Source: Diploptera punctata (Eukaryota; Arthropoda; Insecta; Blattodea; Blaberidae). From it: a DNA stretch of 64,000 bases. A program made the position numbers and the translations under genes. Location: assembly GCA_030220185.1 (NCBI GenBank), contig JASPKZ010007795.1, positions 1,977,001 through 2,041,000 of the forward strand, in the 5' to 3' direction. Below, piece by piece: positions 1 to 9,670 of this stretch. Every line of letters starts with the position of its first letter. The stretch's first letter is position 1. The notes below the pieces were generated by a model. That model searched no databases, had not been told where the DNA came from, and worked only from the letters and a program-made list of their open reading frames with translations.

Positions 1-78
1 TCGGCCCTGAATCTCAACTCCTGTTCCCTCTTTTTGCAGTCCAAAGCTTCTCTCCCCGGGAATTTCAAATTTGAAACA
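1..78 (-). mobile_element. Penelope-like element fragment
   Basis: Read on the minus strand this short stretch encodes residues like the end of a PLE GIY-YIG endonuclease (an N-F/L-K-F-P run), and it matches the better preserved copy around 22540-22640. It is cut by the window edge. Small and decayed, so the call rests on similarity within the window. Confidence 0.4.
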
Positions 79-428
79 TCTTAAAGAAGATCCGTCTTTA
101 CCAACTGACAGTGAAGCTAAGAAGCTCTGTAATGCTTCTTACAAGAGACAATAAATTATGAGGTAAGATGAAGGCAGACCAAACGTATTTATTATAGAAA
201 TAAAAATCTTAATTCAAGTAATGGGATTCTGGCTGGACACCAGTCTCTCAAATTTTGAAATTGTCTTGCTTTCCACTGCAGTTAGCATGTCTGACCAAGA
301 TTCCAGAAATTCTACATTTGACCCCAAATAAGCATATTATAGATTTGAAACGCAATGTGTTCAAACTTATACAATAATAATTATGGATATGAGAAAGAGA
401 AAAATTCTTTAATGAAAACTAGAATTAA

Positions 429-749
429 GATATGAGAGATTACATCAAGCTAACCTTGTGATCTTGACTGTTATTATTGAATAACAGTAATGACTCTCCA
501 GTTCAGTCTTGGCTGTTATCCTGTCAAGACTATTTGATATGAGAGATTACATCAAGCTAACCTTGTGATCTTGACTGTTATTATTGAATAACAGTAATGA
601 CTCTCCAGTTCAGTCTTGGCTGTTATCCTGTCAAGACTATTTGATATGAGAGATTACATCAAGCTAACCTTGTGATCTTGACTGTTATTATTGAATAACA
701 GTAATGACTCTCCAGTTCAGTCTTGGCTGTTATCCTGTCAAGACTATTT
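429..749. repeat. Tandem repeat, three copies of a 107-bp unit
   Basis: The unit starting GATATGAGAGATTACATC occurs at 429, 536 and 643, giving exactly 3 x 107 bp. The copies look identical, so the array is young. Each unit contains the small inverted repeat ACTGTTATT...AATAACAGT. It lies upstream of the first glypican exon in the window and has no coding potential. Confidence 0.95.
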
Positions 750-1721
750 ATTTTTCTTTTTAAATAATGCTATTATCTTCTTGCTTGTTTTATATAAAAA
801 ATAAAAGGATCTTTATCTATATATGCCTGAGAAATGCCAATATATGAAACAATTCAGATTAAGTTTGTTACCTAGCCAAGAAAATATCACTTGCATCCCA
901 ACCTGAAAGCAGGGTGTTAGACAGTAATGTCACATATACTTAACCCATCAATTGAAGCATATAGATTTCTCTATTTGCAATTACAGTTATGATTATCTTT
1001 GTTACAGATGTCGTACCACCATATTTTTGCCAACTTTTAGTTAAGTTTGCATTCATACCATATGAATGCAGTAAGTGCATAGAGACATCAAGATGTCATA
1101 AACTTTATCACACAATTCGTTCAAGAATTTTCAGGCTTTGTGTATGGATATCTATTTTACAACAAGGAAAATAGCAACTCTCTTGATACATTCCAAAAAG
1201 ATTGGCACTGATGAATGTTAAATACTAACAATTTGTTATACGTTGCAGGTTTTTTTATCCCTGTTACAAACTTTGGACTTGTAAAGGGGAGTGAGAAAAT
1301 AAATCGTAGATCTGAAGTCTGGATAGTGTCCTTTGTTAAGAGTAAAATAAAAACAGATATTTAAATTTTCCGCTTATGGCGATTGTTTTGAACTGGTGAC
1401 CATTAATTTCATCAAAAATAATATTTTCCATTTTTCTCCTCAAATAAAATTTGTCTTTCAGTGAGAAATATAAATTTAATATGTAAGATAGAAAATTTTC
1501 CAGAAAATTTTACATACTCGCTCACATCCATTGATTCTTAGAAGTAAGAAATTTCAACATTTTGTAACTGAATTTCATTTTACATTTTACTTTTAATAGA
1601 GAAATGATAGTCTATAAATAATGGAATCCTAAACAGAACATAATATTTTCATAGAGTAGCCAATAAAATAATTTATAGAAATTTTGTAGAGATTAATTTC
1701 TCAAAAATGTTATATTCATAT
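750..1721. other. Intronic AT-rich sequence, nothing recognised
   Basis: No glypican exon, structured RNA or clear transposon end was seen. A stretch near 1430-1500 resembles the outer flank of the tRNA-like family found elsewhere (TTCTC, then AAATAAAATTTGTCTTTC) and may be an old relic. A 61-codon open frame at 989-1174 has no recognisable motif and is taken as chance. Confidence 0.5.
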
Positions 1722-2106
1722 TGGAATATATTTTTTGCTATAAAATCTAATCAACTAAAAATACAAATCTGAAAATATGTTAGACCAAATATATTCTAGT
1801 AATAGAGCCCCAGGATATCCTAGGTATTTTTTTTTAACTTTAAACTCCTACATAATAATACTGGAATATATATTTTTTTCTGTAAAATGTAATAAACTAA
1901 AAATACAAATCTGAAAATATGTTAGACCAAATGCACTCTAGTAATTGATAGGGCTCTACATCTGTGATTAACACATGTGGATGTGAGGCCGGCAGCCGGC
2001 TGGTAGGCTAAGGGCCCCCTAGGCCTGTTGTGCCAGGAGTTTAATTGATAGGGCCCCAGGATATCCTAGGTATTTTTTTAACTTTAAACTCCTACATAAT
2101 AATGCA
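1722..2106. repeat. Tandem duplication of about 140 bp, second copy split by a SINE fragment
   Basis: The block at about 1722-1859 is repeated at about 1860-2106; both copies share AAAATACAAATCTGAAAATA and the CCAGGATATCCTAGG segment. In the second copy an 87-bp fragment (1955-2041) is inserted and flanked by the 13-bp duplication TAATTGATAGGGC (1942-1954 and 2042-2054). The insert contains ACACATGTGGATGTGAGG and ends with GCCTGTTGTGCC, matching the 3' parts of tRNA-headed SINEs at 50.9 and 9.1 kb, so it is a 5'-truncated SINE copy. Confidence 0.75.
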
Positions 2107-2126
2107 ATTTCATGTGAATATTACAG

Positions 2127-2283
2127 ATACCTGGGTTGTGTGGGTGAACATATGAAAGAGCTGAAACCATTTGGTGATGTCCCTCATAAAATGTCCGTTC
2201 AATTAAAGCGTTCGTTTGTTGCTACTAGAACATTTTCTCAGGCTCTTAATGTAGCAAGTGATGTAGTCAGTAATATGGTAAAG
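2127..2283 (+). CDS. dlp: Glypican (Dally-like, GPC4/6 class), internal exon 1 of 7 in the window
   Basis: Glypicans are GPI-anchored heparan sulfate proteoglycans of the cell surface that shape Wnt, Hedgehog, BMP and FGF signalling. After one base completing a split codon, the exon reads YLGCVGEHMKELKPFGDVPH and continues through SFVATRTFSQALNVASDVV. The LKPFGDVP and FVA-RTF patterns are typical of vertebrate GPC4/6 and insect Dally-like. The acceptor ends ...TATTACAG and the donor is AAG|GTAAGT, leaving phase 0. One conserved cysteine is present. The incoming split codon ends in A, consistent with Glu before Tyr. Exons carrying the signal peptide and first cysteines must lie upstream of the window; none was seen in 1-2126. 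The symbol is by family resemblance, and I did not test Dally against Dally-like by alignment. Confidence 0.93.
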
Positions 2284-2434
2284 GTAAGTTTAAAATTGTT
2301 TTTTTATCTTTGTTTTAATTTTCTATTAGTTTTTAGATCTGTTATACAAAGAAAAATGAGACTTCATTTTTTCTAAAATTATTTTACATTTATTCTCCTT
2401 GAAGAAACTCTTCTCTCTTCAACAATAACAATAC

Positions 2435-2455
2435 TACTACTACTACTACTACTAC

Positions 2456-2496
<41 letters not shown>

Positions 2497-2497
2497 T
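2435..2497. repeat. Trinucleotide microsatellite (ACT)n(AAT)n
   Basis: About eight ACT repeats run straight into about twelve AAT repeats, immediately before the decayed PLE that starts near 2508. Such tracts often seed from retroelement tails. The long Ile/Val open frames on the minus strand here are products of the repeat and not genes. Confidence 0.9.
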
Positions 2498-2507
2498 AAT
2501 AATTATC

Positions 2508-3228
2508 AATGGCACCCGACAGATTGAGAATGTGGGTTGTTTTGTTGAAAACAAAATAACCAAAGCACATTCTCTCATGTTCAAATTTTGGTGTAGATAC
2601 ATAGACAATGTTGTTGCCATAGTTAAAGAAAAAAACACATAGAAGATACCTTAAAAATTTCAATTATACAGAAGAAAATAATCAAATTCACACTAGAAAA
2701 AGAAATGAACAAACAGTTACTGTTTTTTTAGATCAGAAATTACACAGAAATGAATAAAAGAATAAAATAGAATTCAGCATTTACAGATAAGGAACACACA
2801 GATAAATATATTAAATCAACAGGTTTCAACCATATTTCACACAAAATGCCAGTCTTCAACAGCCTAGTACATAGATTGGTATATATATATATATATATAT
2901 ATATGGTATGATAAGAAAAATAAATGCCTGGACGGGATTCGAACCCGGATCTCTGAGTCTGTACCCCAGTGTGATAACCATTACACCACCAGGCGAATCC
3001 AATTCAAACATTTATTTTTGTTATATATGTATTATATTCCCGATTATTACTAGATGTCACAAGAACTCGGTCTTCACTGCCATCTAGTAGCTGACTATAA
3101 CAAGTAAGCAAATTAAAGAGAACATTTTTACTTTATAGCAGTGACGCTTTATCGATGTTATAATTAAATATTTAACATTGAGCAATGCAAGCTTAATATG
3201 GTATGATAAGAAAAATAAATGCCTGGAC

Positions 3229-3262
<34 letters not shown>

Positions 3263-3895
3263 CATGGACAAGAAAAATTACGAGTTAGAGAGAAAACACA
3301 TAATTGAGGGTGCAAAAGAAAATGGTTTCAGTGAAAAAATGATACACAAAAAAAAATGAGAAATACAAAAAACATAGAAAAACCAAAAGATAAGAAATAC
3401 AGGAAATTCACATATCACCCTTGGGCACACAATAAATTTCAAAAGATTTTTGAAGAATTTAATATTAGTTTAACACCAAATAATGATTATAGTTTAAATA
3501 AACTAATTAAAACCAATAAAAATGTAAAGATTCAATGATGGTAAAAAATCAAGAATATATCAAAGATAATGTGCAGACAGTGATAAGATATACATAAGGA
3601 AAACAAAAAGAAATTTAACCATTAGAACCAAAGAACACATAAGAAATATAAAAAAAGGGGGGAAGTAGAAAAATCTGCAGTGGCTGCTCATATTTGGTCA
3701 GAAAAACACAAAATAGATGTAAACACAAAATTATTAAAACAGTTAGAAAATAAAAATGAACTCGCCATATGGGGGAAAAATCTACATACAGAAGAACAAG
3801 GAAAGAATTATGAATTTGTAAATTCCTGGAGAAAATGTATGGGACAATCCATATCAAATCGGACAGCAAAAAATCTTGCAATTTATTTTTTTTAA
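2508..3895 (+). mobile_element. Penelope-like element, decayed RT through GIY-YIG endonuclease
   Basis: Translating across stops and shifts gives, in order: FWCRYIDNVVAIV (about 2590-2620), which aligns with the RT catalytic YVDD box but reads YIDN; HTDKYIKSTGFN and VHRLV (to about 2880); YELERKHIIEGAKENG (from about 3283); a C-terminal RT region (HNKFQKIFEEFN); then a GIY-YIG-like part (KIYIRKT, TIRTKEHIRNIK, AAHIWSEKHKID). PLEs are retroelements with an RT related to telomerase and a GIY-YIG nuclease. The reading resumes in register either side of an insertion at about 2880-3257. Multiple stops and frameshifts mean it is dead. Confidence 0.75.
2880..3257 (-). mobile_element. Insertion in the PLE: tRNA-headed SINE-like repeat bounded by (TA)n
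   Basis: Flanked on both sides by long TA tracts. On the minus strand a tRNA-like sequence ends near 2929: box A GGTGGTGTAATGG, box B GGGTTCGAATCCC, acceptor-like TCGCCTGG with CCAGGCA. The same 3' flank (ATGCCTGGACGGGA with upstream TGGTATGATAAG) recurs, cut short, at about 3199-3234, so part of the unit is duplicated at the two ends. The PLE coding frame joins across the insertion. Confidence 0.55.
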
Positions 3896-3899
3896 TTTT

Positions 3900-4570
3900 A
3901 TGTATCCCTAAATATAGTGAATACATTTATAAACGTATTAATACAGAAATTTAATTTTTATCATTTATAGGTTCGTAGTTATGATGATCTAAAATTATCG
4001 TAAATATGATAAACTAAAACGTTTACTAACTAATATTTCTGAAACAGTAAACAGCAAAAATTTGTTTCAAACATATTTATATAGGTGATATCATGTAGTT
4101 TAAGGGTGTTATTTTTATAATTAGGATATTTTTATTTTCGGTGTCAATTTTCTGTTTTATGGCGGTTTACTGCAGTACATATCAAAAAATGAAAACGGAA
4201 AAAATACAGGATACTACTCACGTAATAAGGATTAATTTCCAGCAATTACCTTTTTGGAGAGTTGAATAGTTCAGACAATATAAATGTTTTTTATTCTATT
4301 TTCGTAAAAAAACTCGCGGGTCCACGGCGCAGCAGATTCATTTCACGACCAAGGTCGCGCGCGTACTTTATTGAAAGAGCTTCATCAGTGACTTTTTCAA
4401 CTGCCATTAAATCGAATAGATTATTATATGTTCTGCTTAATGGAACAGTACCGTAAATTTATAAAAGTGGCGATATTTTAATTCTTACGCAGTAGATATT
4501 TATTTATCAAATTTTATTGCTGAAGTGAGAAGTAAAGAGCTCTGTTACTTACGTTTACTGTGAATTATTA
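3900..4570. other. Intronic AT-rich sequence, nothing recognised
   Basis: No exon or element end was identified. A more GC-rich patch at about 4315-4380 (GGTCCACGGCGC, GGTCGCGCGCG) has a 64-codon open frame without known motifs. Confidence 0.5.
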
Positions 4571-4574
4571 AACA

Positions 4575-5000
4575 AATTATTTATAACTAACTCACTCACT
4601 GGCTCTGTGGAACCTGTAGGTTCATGGCAGCGCGGACATAAGCTCTCCATACATCCCATCCCGAGCTAACGTTTTCCAATTATCCCCTGTATAATCTACT
4701 TCCCTCAAATCATGTATAATGTTATTCTCCCACCTCATTCTTAGTCTTCCAACTGGGCGTTTTCCCTCCGGTTTTCCTACCAGAAATTTCCAAGCACCTC
4801 TTTCATCCTCCATACGTGCCACATTTCCTGCCCATCGCAGCCTACGAGACTTAACTGTTTTTATTATATCTGGCTTCCTATACAGATCATGTAGCTCACT
4901 ATTATGTAGTTTTCTCCATTCACCTGTCTGTTCATCTCTTTTTGATCCAAAAATTTTCCTAAGAACTTTATTCTCAAATACTCGTAATCTTCTGCCCTTT
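4575..5000 (-). mobile_element. LINE 3' fragment (family with GAWK-LVGKPEGK C-terminus)
   Basis: The minus strand encodes the end of a non-LTR retrotransposon ORF2: ARHVARMEDERGAWKFLVGK, a GRLRMRWENNI box and a WKTLARDGMYG-like end. It is the same family as 31360-31812, 30510-30775 and 54000-54195. The 3' end lies at the low-coordinate side near a GTTAGTTA-type tail (TAACTAACTCACTCAC, read on +). It is 5'-truncated, as usual for LINEs, and has no intact ORF. Confidence 0.75.
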
Positions 5001-6064
5001 TTTAAAACAAATTATTTATTTTGTTACAAATTTTTCATTACAGTTTAAATGTAATATTATATAATAAAAACTCTTTCATCATTAATTGAATAAACTGGTA
5101 TAAATTTTTATTATGTTATAATTACTAATTTCAGTCTTAAAATAACTTTTTATTCAGTGTATTGTATTGTACCCTGAAAACTTTGACGAAATAGTATTGT
5201 TATAAGATATCACTTCCAAATAAAACCGAATGTTTTAATACTCGTACCACTTCCTACCAAACGATAATAATGCAGTGTCAGCAAGTCTTCCTTAAACATC
5301 TGTTTTACATCAACAATTCTCAAGTTCAGATTACATACTAGACAGTTGATTTACATCAGTGTGTGTGTTTAGTGCATCTCGTCATTTTAAGTGTCACAGT
5401 CAAATTTAAAAATAATATCTTATTGTTTTTAACTCACAAGTTTGCAGATCTACAAAGACTGAATGGTGAGTTAGAAGTTAAATATAATTTTAATTATGCA
5501 TATATTAGTATACAATAGTTATTAACAATATTATGTGTTAATATATAATTTTACAATTTCTTAAATGTTTCTGGAATGAGAGAATAATCGTAGAGGTATA
5601 CATTTTGTGTTATAAAAGGAGAATAATGGGAAGTTTAGACATTAAATTAAATATAATAATAATTTAGCTTATAATAAAAGCTAATATTATCGTGCATTTT
5701 AATATCATCTTAGATATGTCATGAGTAGGGGATGCAAGATCAGTAAGTGATACCAAGCCAATAAAATATATTTATACCTCTTAAATATTACTTGTAACAG
5801 CATGAAAATTGTTATAAATTATTATCGATAGCTTAACATTACTTACAATATTCAACATCAGACATTGGTGTAGGGTACAAGTACAAAATATTACAACACA
5901 TTACAAAACTACTCTCTAGAAAATATTTTTAATAGGCCTACCAGCTTGAATTCGTAGGTGCTTAGTAATTTAAATTAAACTATACATTAGCCAAAATCAG
6001 CACAAAATTAACCGCCTACTGAATATATCAATAAAGATTGTTATATTTAATGACGTTTATTATG
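5001..6064. other. Intronic AT-rich sequence, nothing recognised
   Basis: About one kilobase of strongly AT-rich DNA with no coding motif, tRNA-like box or clear repeat shared with the rest of the window. Confidence 0.5.
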
Positions 6065-6260
6065 TAGCAATTTATTTCAAGCGCGAGGTTCTCCTACGTA
6101 CCATAAATTTACGACACGGGACTCACGGATTTCCTTCCTTCTGGAGAAAGCTACATTCAGAATTGTTACGCCTTTAAAATGCCATTGATTCCTATCGAGT
6201 TTGAACCCGCGAACCTCGGAATCGGAGGCGTGCAGAGTAACCACTTGTCCACGATGATGA
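6065..6260 (-). mobile_element. tRNA-headed SINE-like copy
   Basis: Read on the minus strand it starts with GTGGACAAGTGGTTACTCTG (box A-like) and carries GCGGGTTCAAACTCG (box B-like), followed by an unrelated body ending near GCGCTTGAAATAAATTG. A GAT/CAT-rich tract follows at 6255-6320. It is the only copy in the window, so the boundaries are approximate. Confidence 0.5.
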
Positions 6261-6889
6261 TGATGATAATGTAATAATTGTAATAATGATAATAAAAATA
6301 ATGTAATGATGATAATAACAATAAAAATATTTGTAAGTGCGCAAAGGACTATTACCAAGTAGCTCCGTCATTGTTTGTACGAGCGAGCGATCTCCACTCA
6401 CGCGAAAGGTATTGCGGGCAGTCTACACATAGGAGATTTTAGGAAAAATAATTATTTTTGGTAGTTTCCTTTCAAGACTCCACTTTAATACTAATTACAA
6501 AAAATTAACTGGTGTTCAGGTAATAATGTGACACTTTTTGATTTTATAAAATTTTTGGTGAGGAAGGTCAATTGCATATTAATTGCATTTACGCCCTTCA
6601 GAAAAAAAGTAAATATTAACATACTAATTTTCAAGCGATAGAGCATAAAATCATCTATAATGTGACTATCTTTTCAAGTTGAGGGAATAGCCATACTTCG
6701 AGAAATGTATTTTATAAAAGAGACTATTTAAAACAATACGATAAATTGACAGCTCTATTACTCTTTAATTACACCAAGCGAAGACTTGAAATTCGGTTCA
6801 GATATTCAGTATATCATAAAGTTTCACTGTAAAAAAAATGGTAAACTTTTAAAGATGTGAGTTCAATTTTCACAATTTTTTTGCCGATT
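6261..6889. other. Intronic sequence, nothing recognised
   Basis: Holds a degenerate (GATAAT)n-like tract at 6255-6320 and AT-rich DNA without recognisable exon, element end or RNA. Confidence 0.5.
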
Positions 6890-7330
6890 TCGTATGGAAT
6901 GTCCCGTATTTAGTTCATATTAATATAAAATTATAGAATATTCACCTGAAAGGTCCGTCTCCTCAACTTAATTATCATTTAACTGTAGCGCTTTCGGGAC
7001 TTGTCCCATCATTGGCAGGATTCAAAACTGGTGTTTCACTGAAGATCTGGTAGAGGGGGTTGCATGTATTTGGTTCGTTTTCGTTTATCAGGCTGTCGTT
7101 GTGAGAAATCATGAAAGCAGCTCACGACAGCCTGATAAACGAAAACGAACCAAATACATGCAACCCCCTCTACCAGATCTTCAGTGAAACACCAGTTTTG
7201 AATCCTGCCGATGATGGGACAAGTCCCGAAAGCGCTACAGTTAAATGATAATTAAGTTGAGGAGACGGACCTTTCAGGTGAATATTCTATAATTTTATAT
7301 TAATTTTGAATAAACCTCAACGGAACACAT
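6890..7330. mobile_element. PLE-type inverted dimer with hammerhead-like arms
   Basis: A near-perfect inverted repeat: the arm at about 6925-7080 returns in reverse complement at 7130-7300 around a hairpin centre. Each arm holds GATGGGACAAGTCCCGAAAG next to GCGCTAC, a hammerhead-like stem II plus GAAA core. Right of the dimer comes AATAAACCTCAACGGAACA, the counterpart of the CCTCATAGTGTCACTTCC end seen at other PLE copies in the window. It sits just upstream of glypican exon 2. Confidence 0.7.
7208..7237 (+). ncRNA. Hammerhead ribozyme-like motif, self-complementary stem III
   Basis: CCGATGA (position 4 is C instead of U), one extra T, stem II GGGAC/GTCCC with an AA loop, then GAAA and stem III AGC/GCT without a loop, followed by A as the cleavage-site base. 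AGCGCT is its own reverse complement, so two molecules could build one full stem III. The matching left-arm copy (6986-7015, minus) has CCAATGA. The changed core makes activity doubtful. Confidence 0.5.
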
Positions 7331-7400
7331 CATGAATCTTATAAAAGTTGATAGTTCATATTAGCCAAATAGTCAGTGTAATATTACAATATTGTTACAG

Positions 7401-7566
7401 ATTAATCCTAGTTCAGATTGTGTACGTGCTCTTACAAAGATGACGGGCTGTTCAGCCTGTCAGGGTCTTCCCGAGCTGAAAGCATGCAGTAACTATTGTA
7501 TTAATGTGATGAAAGGGTGCCTTGCTTACCAAGGAGAGCTGGATACAGACTGGAATAACTTTGTTG
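7401..7566 (+). CDS. dlp: Glypican, exon 2 of 7 in the window (cysteine-rich lobe)
   Basis: Starts in phase 0 after ...ATTGTTACAG and ends AACTTTGTTG|GTAAGA in phase 1. It encodes INPSSDCVRALTKMTGCSAC, QGLPELKACSNYCINVMKGC and LAYQGELDTDWNNFV. Six cysteines fall in the order C...C-x2-C...C-x3-C...GC, the pattern of the glypican N-lobe. The CSNYC-N-M-GCLA-QG-LD--WNNF string is close to GPC4/6. The final G joins AT of the next exon to give Asp, as in the family's NNF-DAM sequence. Cysteine pairing here holds the globular core that binds ligands. Confidence 0.96.
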
Positions 7567-7776
7567 GTAAGAATAATCTGTTATAAGTTGCCTTTAATGT
7601 TAGAATTATTCATTACACATTTCTACATCATTGCCTCATTTATTTTGTTTTGTCTCAATGTGAAGAAAAGTACCCTCTGTTACAGTTTTAAAGGGTCCTT
7701 TTGAGTTTTCAACCTCTTTCAACATTTTTATTCATTTTCCACTCATAGACTGAAGATATCTGAAAGTTTTATTTAA

Positions 7777-8172
7777 CCCATTCGCTTCAGGTTTAAATGC
7801 TCAATACATTTCCCAAGAAACCGGATTTAAGTTACTGTAAATTATATTGTCTATTTTCAGACCTTAAAAACAAACAAAAGATAACGGTACTTGAGATCAC
7901 AATAAGGACGAATTAACCCATTCGCTTCAGGTTTAAATGCTCAATACATTTCCCAAGAAACCGGATTTAAGTTACTGTAAATTATATTGTCTATTTTCAG
8001 ACCTTAAAAACAAACAAAAGATAACGGTACTTGAGATCACAATAAGGACGAAGGTTAAAACACATTCCTCTACTATTCATAATTGTTAACAAAATATTAC
8101 CCTGCCAAGGGATGTACAAAATATGTAACAGCAGAGTTAAGCGAGTCTACCTCATCTTTTGAGGCGAATGGG
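7777..8172. mobile_element. piggyBac-like MITE with a tandemly doubled left end
   Basis: Flanked by TTAA on both sides (7773-7776 and 8173-8176). Termini are CCCATTCGCTTCA on the left and the complement of CCCATTCGCCTCA on the right, fitting the TTAA/CCC...GGG/TTAA signature of piggyBac. A second TTAA-CCCATTCGC lies at 7913-7916/7917, and the 140 bp between the two starts (7777-7916) is repeated exactly from 7917. No transposase; it is non-autonomous. The unduplicated unit would be about 256 bp. Confidence 0.8.
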
Positions 8173-8522
8173 TTAATTTCATATGTGCAAAGTTAAATCA
8201 AACATATTAAAGGTCCTACCATTGAATTGACTTAAATGAGCAGCTATTAAACTTGTATAAATAGAAGTATTAAGCAAGTATGAGAAGGAGGAATTACTTT
8301 TTATAGTAATAGTAGAATATCTAAGATTTTCTAAATATTATTATGTGAAGACATTTTTATAGTTATAGTAGTCTACATCACATTTTAAATTTTTAACTGA
8401 TTTCACATTTTCAGATTAATATTGTTTCTTTATCTTTGTCTTGTTTACTTTTTTTAAGTCCTTTCATCTCAAAATTAGAATAATGGGAACTGGCACTATT
8501 AATATAACATCTACATATTCTT

Positions 8523-8727
8523 CCGATGTCAACCGGGTTGTCAGCCTTGCGTGACAGCCACCTTTACCCCAGAACAAGTGTCTGGTACTCATTTCCGTTA
8601 GAGGCTGAGTTGATCCCAGGGCCAGGAGGTTTGGGTCGGTTTAAAAATCCTGACCCCATGGGGATTTGAACCCTTGACCTTCCGGCTTGTAGCGCAGTGC
8701 CTTAACCACTACGCTACGGTGTGCCCC
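8523..8727 (-). mobile_element. SINE family A (tRNA-headed), 3'-shortened copy
   Basis: Minus-strand copy of the element at 8827-9125. The head at 8727 reads GGGCACACCGTAGCGTAGTGG (shown as GCACACCGTAGCGTAGTGG) with box B GGGTTCAAATCCC. The copy stops near 8523 within the body. Confidence 0.85.
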
Positions 8728-8826
8728 CATAACTATTAAAATTTAAAGAATATAAATAATGTATAAAAGAGAGCAATAACTCATGTAAGATTTGCTGTAG
8801 ATTACAATTATTAATATAAAGTTACA

Positions 8827-9125
8827 GGGGGCACGCCGTAGCGTAGTGGTTAAGGCACTGAGCTACAAGCCAGAGGGTCGAGGGTTCAAGTCCCGTTGGG
8901 GTCAGGATTTTTAAACTGACCCAAACCCTCTGGCGGCACTATGGCCCTGGGGTCGACTCAGCCTCTAACGTATATGAGTACCAGACGCTTGTTCTGGGGG
9001 TAAAGGCGGCCGTCACGCAGGGCTGACAACCCGGCTGACATAAAGTGCCGATTGTCTAGAAAAAGTGGGAGCCTTAACCTCCTACTACCCCAAGGGCCTC
9101 CGGGCCTGTTGTGGGATCACTTTAG
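8827..9125 (+). mobile_element. SINE family A (tRNA-headed), full copy with 16-bp TSD
   Basis: The head carries box A TAGCGTAGTGG and box B GGTTCAAGTCC, the internal RNA polymerase III promoter layout of tRNA-derived SINEs. The body runs to GGCCTGTTGTGGGATCACTT. A perfect 16-bp target duplication, TTAATATAAAGTTACA, flanks it at 8811-8826 and 9126-9141. No poly(A) tail is seen. Further copies lie at 8523-8727 and 49620-49916. Confidence 0.93.
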
Positions 9126-9454
9126 TTAATATAAAGTTACATTGGTTTAAAACATTTATTCATTTTCAGTAGCAGTGATGAGCTTGTAATGTAAGTTACC
9201 AGTAGTTTTCTTTTCTTTTATATTTGAAGGATACACGGGATAAATTATCAAGCTCCATTTTTAAAGGTAATAAGAAAAATGCATTTTAAAGTTTAAGTAC
9301 TCAATACTTTATTGTCAATACTTATAAAATTAATTTTATTGTGTGTGTATTTTATGGAAATTGATGTTGTTCAGTGCAAAGAACAACAGTGGTTTTATTT
9401 TTTCAAATTGGACATCAACAATAGAAAATCAATGTAGCCAAACAATTAATAAAT

Positions 9455-9670
9455 AGAGTTACATTAACACCTTACCTCATCATTGTAGATTTCTTGAGGA
9501 CTAGTTTCGATACCTCTTTGTATCATCTTCAGCTCTAACTGTTGAATTGGTGTTTGGCGATCCTGTAGGTTGCTTCCTGCTCCCTCTGTTGGCTGACTGA
9601 GGTGTTAAATCTAACTTTAATTATTAATTAAAATAAACCTCATAGTGTCACTTCCATTAAATATTAATGA
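9455..9670. mobile_element. PLE end fragment with hammerhead and CCTCATAGTG terminus
   Basis: The left part is the minus-strand hammerhead arm (ACCTTACCTCATCATTG on +). The right part ends AAATAAACCTCATAGTGTCA-CTTCC, the terminus shared by many copies here. Between them is a non-coding segment. The opposed orientation of the two parts implies a collapsed inverted dimer, as in the 26.1-kb copy. Confidence 0.7.
9499..9532 (-). ncRNA. Hammerhead ribozyme, PLE type
   Basis: On the minus strand: CTGAAGA, an extra T, stem II GATAC/GTATC around AAAGAG, GAAA, then ACTAGT as a self-complementary minimal stem III and C as cleavage-site base (GUC). Stem I starts with GAG before CTGA pairing CTC after GTC. 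All core nucleotides fit CUGANGA...GAAA...UH. Short-stem-III hammerheads are an established feature of PLEs and may work as dimers. Confidence 0.8.

Noticed and set aside
989..1174. 61-codon open frame upstream of the first glypican exon
   Set aside because: No glypican similarity (no cysteine pattern or helical-core motif) and no convincing splice sites.
2379..2663. Minus-strand frames rich in Ile, Ser, Val or Leu
   Set aside because: They translate the ACT/AAT microsatellite and have no coding evidence.
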